Source: Litoditis marina (taxonomy: Eukaryota > Nematoda > Chromadorea > Rhabditida > Rhabditidae). From it: DNA of 64,000 nt. A program made the position numbers and the translations under genes. The notes beneath the pieces were generated by a model. The model ran no database searches. It was not told where the DNA came from and saw only the letters and a list, made by a program, of their open reading frames with translations. Where the stretch lies: positions 10,271,048-10,335,047 of the forward strand of contig OZ038433.1 in assembly GCA_964036275.1 (NCBI GenBank). The letters are read 5' to 3'. Below are positions 36,816 through 48,800 of this stretch, piece by piece (position 1 is the first letter of the stretch; every line of letters starts with the position of its first letter).

Positions 36816-39800
36816 ACACTGCTCACAACTTTAATTTAACGTATTGGGGTAGTTACATGGAATCAGCCAATATACCGAAAGTGATATATGAAACTATTAA
36901 ATCGTACATCCCTAATTATCAACGTAATATATTGAACATTCGAGTCACATTCAAGTACACCGATCCTATTAGTACTCGCATTTTGAACTATTCCAAGTTT
37001 CTAAGAAATCTATCTAGTCAAGAAATAAATAATATTCTGAACACACCCTGTGTTTGTGAGTCAATTAAAGATTGGGTTGACCCTCACCATGGCCATATTT
37101 GCACTGGAGACGCTACATTATTCTCTCACTTGTCTATACATAAAATATTGAAAAAAGGTGCAAATTTCCGACTCAAACATATGAATCCTAATGTTGAGGC
37201 ACTGTCCCAGGAAATAGCCAAATCATGTACGAAGTTAACCAACGAGTTATGTAAAAAGATTGATATTTCTGAGCCAGTACTAGAAGAAATGAAAACAATC
37301 TTGAGAAATAACATGACCAATGCCATTAAAAGAAGATTGAATAATAAAAATGCAGCTTTCAATCAGTTAAAAGATGATTATCATAATAACCTTGCACATG
37401 ATCAGTTTGATCAAATACTTACTAAAGACCTATCCGAAATTCACAAAGATTTTATAGTAACTTTAACTGATAAAGCTACTTCAAACTATTCATTCACTTG
37501 TAAAAAACTCTATATTATGTTCATGAATGAAGAAACTGGGTATTTTGCAAATACCACTACGTTAGACAACCCATATCAAAAGTATACCCTGATGAACGAA
37601 GAAACTCTGTTAAATAAACACTGTCAGCTATCTTCCAAGTGGAATGGAGAACTAGATGAGCAACTATCTATGACTATTCCCAGAATTTACGGTGCGCCTA
37701 AACTACATAAATCACCAATAAAATTGAGATTTATTACAGGAGCTAAGACTAGCAGTATCAGAAATCTGTCTATTAACGTACAACGCTTGCTCAAACACAT
37801 CAAACTACACTTTCAACGATATTGCAGAGTTATTGAAGGACGTACAAATATTAAAGCATTTTGGTCAATTGATGGAAGTTTTCAGCTTATTAAAGAGTTA
37901 AGGCGTTGCAAAGTTAATAATCCTAATGTTTATTCAGCTGATTTCAGTAGCTTATTTACTAATTTGCCGCACACCGTAGTTAAAAAATCAGTGTTCAGTA
38001 TAATAGACCTATGTTTCAAAAATGCGGGAAAACTTATTGATTATATTAGCATTGAGGGCCAACACACGTTCTACTCTAAAGAACAATCAAACAAACCAAA
38101 CGTCAACAGTTATGGCCAAGAAGAAATCAGGGCTATGATAAGTTATATTCTAGATAACAGTTTCGCTAAATATGGTGGTCAACTATATAAACAAACTAAG
38201 GGTATTCCGCAAGGAAATAATACGTCCCCGTTACTAGCAGATTTGACTCTCAGCTATATGGAATATTCCTTTGTTTTAAAAAACAAAAAACTGTTCTCGA
38301 GAAGAAACATCATAGCATTCAGATATATGGATGATTTGCTATTATTTTATAACAGAAATAACCCAGATACTACACAACTTGTATCTCAGTTCGGTAATGA
38401 AATATATCACAGTTCACTATCACTTGATAAAACAAATGATACTGATACTAGTGCTCACTATTTGGACTTAAATATACATATCGATAGTAATTTGGGAATT
38501 TCTACTGCACTTTATAATAAAACTGATGATTACAGGTTCAAGATCATGAGATATCCTCATTTCGACTCTAACATTCCACTAAGATTAGGACTAAGTACAC
38601 TACATGGAGAAATTATTAGATTCAGTCGCAGCTGCTCACTACTAGACGATTTCATAGTTAGAGTGAAAACCATAATTCAAGAATTTGTTGATAACTCCTA
38701 TCCCAAAGCCATCATCCTCAACAAAGTTAAAAACATAGTTAAAAATAATGAGTTAATCAAATTCAAATATGATCCTAATCTTTTAAGATTAGCTTTCAGA
38801 GTTATTTGATCTTTGAACGATCGTTTTATCTAATGTGTTTGTTTCCCACCAATACCACCGTTTCTTAGAACACACCAGACATTGTTACCTCAGTCTTGCT
38901 CATGGGAAGCTACTATTGATAAGGTCGATGAAAAAACAACAACAAACCGCGCAAATGTGGATATAAATAGAAAGGACAAACATTAGTTTTTCATTCGACC
39001 GTAGTTTTTGCTTTACATTTATAGAATCTGATAGCTTTTAAAATAGGACATAACAACTGTAAGATTTAATTAAAATAGATTAGCTACTCTTAGTTGAATT
39101 TTAACAACGTTTCTTTTTGATAATTTGTAGAAATAAATAATTCAATATATATTCCAAATTTATGGCTAGCGGGCTCTCCTGATGAGGCTCGACCGCTAGC
39201 CAGTGTAGTTTCGTAGAGAGTCGGAGCCGAAACGAACTGCACTTGTTTTTAAATATAACTAACTTCATCAAATGACAGTATTTAAGATTCTCACCTATTT
39301 TAAGTTAAGCGTTCATTATATAAATAGTTAATTAACATAAACCCCAACTTTTTAAATGTTTTCATTAATCTCTCTCGATTGGTAAGCCTGAGAATGTCAG
39401 AGGCAATTTTATTGCCCATGTCTCACTCTGATCCGATCATTAAGTTTTATAACATGTTATACTATAATTTTGTAACTGACCTAACTATTACCACGCTTAA
39501 CTCATTAATATAAGTTTTGAGTACCTTATAAGGTACAGCATTTAGACTTCTCCTCGGTCTCCGAGGAGAGGTTGCGTCTTCGGACGACCAATTAGACTCT
39601 CTTCGGAGAGTTGTACCTTCGGGTAACCTTTAAGCTTTCTTCGGAAAGTTACGCCTTCGGGCGACTTTTATTTCTACAAAATTCGTTAACTTTCAATTAC
39701 AGCTACCAGTTGTAGTTGATAAGATTGTTAGTCAAAAATATGAAATCTCGATATATCCTTGTACAGTACAAGTTATGGTAGATCCAAATGCATCCTGATA

Positions 39801-42800
39801 TTATGACACCCAGCTCAAATAAAATCTGTCATAATTATCCTATATTTCCTCAACGTTCTTTCCACCCATTTTATATCCCAAATTATTTCACCTCACATCT
39901 CTATTTTTGCTTTATTTGCGTACTTTAACATATTTGTTTTCCACCAACCCAGTTAATGAAACTGTTAAAACTTCAATAAAACCACATATCTCAGTCTCCC
40001 TATCGCATAACTATCTATTACACGACTAAACTTAATACGAGGGCCATCCCTCGTTATAAAAATAGGGGTTCGAGATTGATGGGGTTCACAAAAGGTGAGG
40101 GTGGTAGCGGAGTACGTTGCCCTCACCGCCTCCATGATCGGACCTATGTGGTGGGCCTTTACCAAGCCCTCCCTGAAGGCAGCAGCCCTGCTAAAATTAC
40201 GTGCTCTCTCTACCAGGTGTGGCCACCTCGGTAGTTAGATTCAGGCCAAACAAACATACACAACTATTACCAATTGCTTCCCAGAGTTCCCTAAATTATT
40301 TTAAAAATTCTTTGTTTTATAGCAAAAAATACGGAAAGAACGTTAAGGAAATAGTCAATTTTAAAACGGATGCTACCGGAACACGTTGCACTAATAATAG
40401 ATGCCTGATTTGCCCAAAAATAAGATTCAATAACTATATAGTTAGCTCAGTAACAAACTACAAAATGGGTACTGTTAAGGATAATATCGCAAACTGCAAG
40501 TCTAATTATGTCATTTATGCAATTACGTGTAAAACGTGCAATATACAATATGTTGGAGAAACTCAAGCCATGCTAAGAGATAGAATGCATCAACACAGAT
40601 CTTCTATGAGGAATGAGGAGCGTAACACATATCTTTGTAATCACTTCAATGAACCGGAACACGATTCAGAAAATTTCTACATTGATATTCTTGACAACAT
40701 CGAAAATGATGATAAAAGAACTAGACTTAATAAGGAATTATTCTGGATCAAACTACTCATGACTCCTTATCCATTTGGTCTCAATGATCAAGTTATTGGC
40801 TATGGTAATATTTCTTCGGAAATACTTCCATTTGACAAGAGCTCGCATCCTTACTATGGTTTCAAGATTATACGATTCAAGCAGAAACGTAGTAAAAGAA
40901 AGAAACGACACAATGTAATACATGATGGAAATCAAATTGATACCTCTGCGATTATTGATTCTATTAGTAAACAACGTACTCATCAGCTGCACTGCACTTT
41001 AAAAAATCTCAGTAATCGTAAAATAAACAATTTGTTTCTTTTTCTACGTAATAAACAACTCGTCGACGAACTGGATAATGAAACTCATCTAAAGATTGTC
41101 GGATTTTTAGCAAAGTTCTATTGGTTTAATAATGACAAGATGCGTCAAAAGAACGTTCACACTGCTCACAACTTTAATTTAACGTATTGGGGTAGTTACA
41201 TGGAATCAGCCAATATACCGAAAGTGATATATGAAACTATTAAATCGTACATCCCTAATTATCAACGTAATATATTGAACATTCGAGTCACATTCAAGTA
41301 CACCGATCCTATTAGTACTCGCATTTTGAACTATTCCAAGTTTCTAAGAAATCTATCTAGTCAAGAAATAAATAATATTCTGAACACACCCTGTGTTTGT
41401 GAGTCAATTAAAGATTGGGTTGACCCTCACCATGGCCATATTTGCACTGGAGACGCTACATTATTCTCTCACTTGTCTATACATAAAATATTGAAAAAAG
41501 GTGCAAATTTCCGACTCAAACATATGAATCCTAATGTTGAGGCACTGTCCCAGGAAATAGCCAAATCATGTACGAAGTTAACCAACGAGTTATGTAAAAA
41601 GATTGATATTTCTGAGCCAGTACTAGAAGAAATGAAAACAATCTTGAGAAATAACATGACCAATGCCATTAAAAGAAGATTGAATAATAAAAATGCAGCT
41701 TTCAATCAGTTAAAAGATGATTATCATAATAACCTTGCACATGATCAGTTTGATCAAATACTTACTAAAGACCTATCCGAAATTCACAAAGATTTTATAG
41801 TAACTTTAACTGATAAAGCTACTTCAAACTATTCATTCACTTGTAAAAAACTCTATATTATGTTCATGAATGAAGAAACTGGGTATTTTGCAAATACCAC
41901 TACGTTAGACAACCCATATCAAAAGTATACCCTGATGAACGAAGAAACTCTGTTAAATAAACACTGTCAGCTATCTTCCAAGTGGAATGGAGAACTAGAT
42001 GAGCAACTATCTATGACTATTCCCAGAATTTACGGTGCGCCTAAACTACATAAATCACCAATAAAATTGAGATTTATTACAGGAGCTAAGACTAGCAGTA
42101 TCAGAAATCTGTCTATTAACGTACAACGCTTGCTCAAACACATCAAACTACACTTTCAACGATATTGCAGAGTTATTGAAGGACGTACAAATATTAAAGC
42201 ATTTTGGTCAATTGATGGAAGTTTACAGCTCATTAAAGAGTTAAGGCGTTGCAAAGTTAATAATCCTAATGTTTATTCAGCTGATTTCAGTAGCTTATTT
42301 ACTAATTTGCCGCACACCGTAGTTAAAAAATCAGTGTTCAGTATAATAGACCTATGTTTCAAAAATGCGGGAAAACTTATTGATTATATTAGCATTGAGG
42401 GCCAACACACGTTCTACTCTAAAGAACAATCAAACAAACCAAACGTCAACAGTTATGGCCAAGAAGAAATCAGGGCTATGATAAGTTATATTCTAGATAA
42501 CAGTTTCGCTAAATATGGTGGTCAACTATATAAACAAACTAAGGGTATTCCGCAAGGAAATAATACGTCCCCGTTACTAGCAGATTTGACTCTCAGCTAT
42601 ATGGAATATTCCTTTGTTTTAAAAAAACAAAAAACTGTTCTCGAGAAGAAACATCATAGCATTCAGATATATGGATGATTTGCTATTATTTTATAACAGA
42701 AATAACCCAGATACTACACAACTTGTATCTCAGTTCGGTAATGAAATATATCACAGTTCACTATCACTTGATAAAACAAATGATACTGATACTAGTGCTC

Positions 42801-45800
42801 ACTATTTGGACTTAAATATACATATCGATAGTAATTTGGGAATTTCTACTGCACTTTATAATAAAACTGATGATTACAGGTTCAAGATCATGAGATATCC
42901 TCATTTCGACTCTAACATTCCACTAAGATTAGGACTAAGTACACTACATGGAGAAATTATTAGATTCAGTCGCAGCTGCTCACTACTAGACGATTTCATA
43001 GTTAGAGTGAAAACCATAATTCAAGAATTTGTTGATAACTCCTATCCCAAAGCCATCATCCTCAACAAAGTTAAAAACATAGTTAAAAATAATGAGTTAA
43101 TCAAATTCAAATATGATCCTAATCTTTTAAGATTAGCTTTCAGAGTTATTTGATCTTTGAACGATCGTTTTATCTAATGTGTTTGTTTCCCACCAATACC
43201 ACCGTTTCTTAGAACACACCAGACATTGTTACCTCAGTCTTGCTCATGGGAAGCTACTATTGATAAGGTCGATGAAAAAACAACAACAAACCGCGCAAAT
43301 GTGGATATAAATAGAAAGGACAAACATTAGTTTTTCATTCGACCGTAGTTTTTGCTTTACATTTATAGAATCTGATAGCTTTTAAAATAGGACATAACAA
43401 CTGTAAGATTTAATTAAAATAGATTAGCTACTCTTAGTTGAATTTTAACAACGTTTCTTTTTGATAATTTGTAGAAATAAATAATTCAATATATATTCCA
43501 AATTTATGGCTAGCGGGCTCTCCTGATGAGGCTCGACCGCTAGCCAGTGTAGTTTCGTAGAGAGTCGGAGCCGAAACGAACTGCACTTGTTTTTAAATAT
43601 AACTAACTTCATCAAATGACAGTATTTAAGATTCTCACCTATTTTAAGTTAAGCGTTCATTATATAAATAGTTAATTAACATAAACCCCAACTTTTTAAA
43701 TGTTTTCATTAATCTCTCTCGCGTCTCTATGTATCATCATATTGAATATGTTGTGAGAGCCACCCCCGCGCCGAGTGCCTCCCCTTACTATACCTAGAGA
43801 CAGATCTTTATAGGCAGAGAACCGGGTGACGTGTTGGATGTTAGGTATCACCATGCACTAACTTAGCCTAGTTGTGGCGGAGGGGTTGTGGTTACATTTC
43901 AAGCATAGTTGGGTCCCGGTGCATTCTCAATATGAAAATAACCATTTATTGTTGGAATTAGTCGGAATACTTATATTTACGGTGGGAAAAAAGTATTGAA
44001 GGTAGTAAAGTGCCTTCAATTTGCCCAATCAGTGATGTTCAGGTTTCTCGTTTTCCGCCAACGGCAGCTCGACGTCTTCCGTGTGCGCACCTCGTTCTAC
44101 AGGTGATTTCTTAATCAACTAATCTCATTCATCTACTCAAACCACATTCAGAAAATGTGCTATAGCTCTCGTTTTTATTTCAAAAAAAAGTTGCGTAGTT
44201 CCCATGCGAATTAGGGTTGTTAAAGGCGAACTCGACTCGACTCGAAAAAACGCGAAAATAACTCGATTTTCTCTGAAACTCGGCTCGATAACTCGAAAAC
44301 TCGAAATTTTGAACTCGATTAACAACCCTAATACGAATATTAGCCGTAAACTGAAGCGTATTTGCCTGAAAGCTGGAAACAGTGCAATGGGGCTGGATCT
44401 CACTGTCAAGTTATATATATTGATTTCCCCTCTCGTCGTCTGACGTCTCTTCGGGGCACACTATATCTCTACATTTGTGGCAATACAGTTTCGACCAAAC
44501 GCGAATTCGTAATTAACAGAGCGCGGTCCTAGTTGACACGATATTCGGACAACTATACTGCTTTCATCTTCAGATTTCTCGTTTTCCGCCGCCAACAGTC
44601 CATGCCCCTCGACGTCTCCGCTAGCTGCGCCCCGTTCAACAGGTGACTCATTGTGCTTATTTCAATCTAATAAATTGTCCCTTTTCCATATACACTCAGA
44701 AATTGTGATCTAGTTCATTTTACGGAAAAGTAAAGCAGTTTCTCTCCTGCAAACCATAAAGCTGGGCCTAAATTGCCTGGCAGCTACAAACAGTGCAGGT
44801 AATGTAGCTAGAGGTAACTGTCTGCTAAATATCTAATACGTGTGATGAGACTGTCGTCACCCATTTTGCTGCTACTCACAGCCGTTCGAGATTTGACTTC
44901 CTTCATTTTGTTTTTGTTTTGTTGTTTATTGTTTTTGTTTACTAACAACTTTATTGTTTTTCAGATTTCTCGTTTTCCGCCAACATCCCCTCCACGTCTT
45001 CGGTAGCTGCTCCTCGTTCTACAGGTGACTTCTTGCGTTCATTTCAATCTAATAAATTATCTTTATTTCATATACACTCAAAAGTTGGGATGTAATGTAG
45101 TTCGTTATATAAATGGTGGAATAGTGTAGTTTAGGCGTCACCCACCACTCAAAGGGTCACATGTTCGATCCCCACCACTGTCAAATCTCTTTTAACTTCA
45201 ACTCTGTAAACCATAAATCGTAGCCTATTTCCTGGAAGCTACGAACAGTGCTAGTAATGGCTAGCTAGAGGTAACCAGGTATAGTCTTTTCCATTCCTAC
45301 TGAGAGTCCTACAGTAGGATTTCAAATATTTCGAGCCGTTTCGCTCACTTACTTTTTATCCGAGAAGTTGAGGATTTTCGTACCTCATTCTCCTTCTCAC
45401 GTAGAGTAAATATACGAGAGCATTTCACATTAACTACATTTTCAAGTTTTACAACAACCTTTGGAAAGTTTGTATGGTTACTGTAGGAGTCTCAGTAGGA
45501 ATGGTGTGAACTATAACTACTGTCAGCAAAATATCCAGTATGTATGTAGAGACTGTCGTCGCCCATTTTTCTGCTGCTCACGATCGTTCAGGATTTGACT
45601 GGCTATTCGAATAAATATACTGGTTTTTTAACTTCAGAATTCTCCTTTTCCGCCAATAACCCCTCGACGTCTTCGGTGGCGACACCTCGCTCTACAGGTG
45701 ACATCTGGCAATCATTCCACTTTAATTTAATCAAAAAAGTGTTAGATTTCCCGAACCGCTATCCGGAACCTATCGGTTCTCAAGTGAATGCTTCGAACCG

Positions 45801-48800
45801 AACCGGGATTCACTCATTACGACTTGTTTGTTTAATTCATGATTAATGTCGGTTCGGTTGGGTTCGAAGCATTCACTGGAGAACCGATCGGTTTAAAAGT
45901 CGGTTCGGTCGGTTCGGTTCGGTTCTCCAGTGACCGGAAACAAAAATGTAACAGCGAGTGGGAATAACAGACTTGGCCATTTCGACGAATTGTAATTGTA
46001 GCAATCTTTTTTGGTTTCAGAACAAAGTGTAAATTGGACAAAACAAATTTCTAGTGGTTCTATTTCAAAAATTATACTCTGTTCTAGAACAGAGAAAGAA
46101 GGCCACTTTCACATTTTTGAATGGCCAGGGATTTACTGGCGAATTTATGTATTGTTAAAGGGATATATGTTTATTTTCAATATTTTCAGTTGGCCTGGTC
46201 TTCAACAAAAGTGCGTTGTCGTTCAGCGCGCAGCGTCCCTCGACGTCTTCTATTTTCGGAGCTTCGAAGACGACGATTCAGAAGGGTTGGGAGAATCCCA
46301 CGTCAGCCACTTTCACGTCATTCCCAATCAGAAAGGGATTGTTCACTGGGATCAGTGGAAATGTCATCGCGTCAACTGGAGTCACGACAAGTTCAACAGA
46401 ATCTAGGAGCACGACACCTGGTGAGTTTTTTTTAAGTTTTACTTGGAAAACTTAGTTTAAAAGGCATATTCTCGGAAGTTGAAAAAAAACTCGTTCTTTT
46501 TTTGAATAATAGAAGATTGGTGAGTTCACACACCAGTGAGGTGTAAGTTTTAAACAGCATGGTGTTTTCATCCAAAGTAGTGAAATGTTTCCTCAGTTTG
46601 ACGGAAAATGTGTCATTTAAAAATTGTTTTTAACACATTGCTGGTGTGTGTGAGTATCTTAGTCAGGGTGGTAGCAGAACTGCTGGTTTGGTGGTGTTCT
46701 CTAAATAGCCATAACAATCCACAAAACGGTTTACTTCTTCTATTTCTGCCAGAAAACCATTTTTCGCGTATTTTGATCAAATATAGATATTTTTGCAAAT
46801 TGGTCTGATAATACTGCTATTTTTCGTGTGATTTGTCTTTGGTCAGGCTAATAAGCTTTTTTGGTTTACCCCTAAAAAGGCTCAAATAAGAAAAACAGAA
46901 CTTTTAGAGGTTTGTGAGTTTTATACAGCCTATTGCCTAATTGAACTTGTATTTCAGTAGCTCCCTTCGCCGCCTACCGTGGGAAGTCGTCGTTTGAGCC
47001 TGGCGCCAGTACCTCCCAGCTGAAACCCAGCTCAATCTTCGGTACAGGTGTACCCAACTTCAGAAGCTTCGCGTCAGCCGCTGGTAGTATCACATTCTTT
47101 GATCTCCAGCAAAGTGATCAGAAGGCGACGTCGGCGGGGACCGAACCGTCGGCGGATGCTTGTTCCGAGAAGACCTCGGAAGTTGATGCTACTCCTCCAG
47201 CTGGCTCTGAAGGTGGTATTGCTCCAGTTTTGGCAGTCTCACCAACAATTTCGATCGATAGAGATGTCTTGGTAGCCGCAACTTCCCTAAATATTCCTGC
47301 TGAGTGTACCGCCTCGACTGGCTCTGAAGCTGCTCCAGCTCCCAATCTTCGACAAACAATTTCTATCACTAGCAGTTCTGTGGTAGCTGCAACTACATCC
47401 GAATCGACCAGTTTGAGCAGTCCTGAAAAGCCATCGGAAGCCTCCCCAACTGCTGCTGCTGAAACCACTCTCTCATCTGGCTCTAAAGATGGTCCAGCTC
47501 CCGTTCCAGAAGTTTCACCAACAGTTTCTACCAGTACCCATATCGTGGAAGCTTCCACTGCATCCGAATCAAGTACCCCGTGTTTGGTGTCTATTCCCTC
47601 TACCTCACCCGATCTACCGACAAAACCTCGTGCTCCCACTGTCCCAGCTGAGGTGCTGCCACTCTCGACAGAAGTTCTGACTGTTGATGTTGGGCGGACC
47701 ACCTCTACCCAACCATCTGAAGTCGAAAGAAGCCCGGATACACGTTCTAAACAAATTTGGACCCCGGCCAGTGAGCAAAGCTCGTCTACAACGAGTACTT
47801 CCCATGGGAAGGAAACGGCACCCCTTGTGACGAGTCTATTGCCACCACCCAACCGTAGGTCAAAAACGCTGTTCGGTGTGACTTTGACGTCGAACGAAGT
47901 GCCACGTGTGGAGCTGAAGCAAATTCCGGACATTTGGGATAGCAGTATCAAGGAGGTATGTATTTTTGTTATTACATTAATACTGTTTAAGTATTGCATT
48001 TATGCATAAATTGATCATATTTATCCGAATTGATCATTTTGTCTTCATTTCGGAACACTGAAATGTATCTCATTGTTTAAGGTTACTTTTAATTGTAAGT
48101 TATTGGGTGCTGTCATACACCAGTAAGGTTCGACTAGGCGACAAAAAGTAATCTGTTTTCAGATGTAAACACGTGCAAATTTAGGATTTTTCAGAAAAAG
48201 TAGACCGATTTTCATCTTTTCGGCTAAAAAAGTAGTTCGTTTTTCGATTTTTTTTTTGACTATTTGGACAACCTTGCTGGTGTATGGGTGCTGTTTTCTA
48301 GTTTATTCTAATTTCCCGCTTTTCTTGCAGGGTTGGGATACGTTCAAGCTGCTGAGAGTGTTCCTGAACAAGGTGTTCGGAAGAACAGGACGTTTTCTCA
48401 TTGTTACCAACCAGTTGGATAAGTGCAAAGGTGAGAGATTCTGGGTATAATTAGCTCAATTATTAAGGTCCTACTATTGTTCAAAAAAAGTGTTGGGTAA
48501 TCAATCACGTTGGTAAAGTGTGTACATCTATTCATCAATCACGTTTGTAAAGTGCGCATAGCCAGTTACCCAAGTTGAGTACTTCGACACAGTTTAAATA
48601 GTGTGTTTGGATAGATACATGAGCGAGCATTCTATACTCATACTCCAGCAAGGTTGTCCGAATAGTCAGAAAAATTCGAAAAACGGACTACTTTTTAGCG
48701 GAAAAGATGAAAATCGGTCTACTTTTGATGAAAAATCTAAAATTTTCACGTGTTAACATCTGAAAACGGATATATTTTCGTCGCTTAGTCACACCTTACT

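Larger units (their letters stand above)
36813..39377 (+). mobile_element. Penelope-like element, 5'-truncated copy
   Basis: Identical, apart from at least three scattered differences, to 41156-43721. It lacks the first 1,778 bases of the longer unit. It forms the upstream half of a head-to-tail tandem, as is usual for Penelope-like elements, whose upstream partial copy serves as a pseudo-LTR. It begins at the end of a (TC)n tract and ends in TCTCTCG. Confidence 0.85.
39378..43721 (+). mobile_element. Penelope-like element, longer copy with N-terminal GIY-YIG
   Basis: 4,344 bp unit that starts directly at the end of copy 1 and ends with the same TCTCTCG, followed by unrelated sequence. Layout: 5' region with hairpin array, GIY-YIG endonuclease, reverse transcriptase, 3' region with the hammerhead-like motif. 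The permuted domain order matches the Chlamys-type clade rather than canonical Penelope, where the endonuclease is C-terminal. Same strand as the host gene. Confidence 0.85.
44043..46420 (+). other. Tandem FSFSA exons of the large gene
   Basis: Four exons of 60-69 bases (44043, 44574, 44965, 45638), all phase 1 at both ends, encode about 20 residues each with the pattern FSFSAN..STSS..APRSTG. A fifth, longer exon (46190-46420) contains LSFSAQRPSTSSIFGAS. Clear tandem exon duplication; any of the short ones can be skipped without frame loss. Confidence 0.85.

Noticed and set aside
39164..39243. Canonical type I or type III hammerhead
   Set aside because: The stem I and stem III partners do not lie where either type requires; only a permuted or pseudoknotted arrangement fits.
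47118..47999. Open frame of 293 codons on the - strand
   Set aside because: It is antisense to the large Ser/Thr/Pro-rich exon of the + strand gene, which has good splice sites and homology to the exon at 52229-52729.
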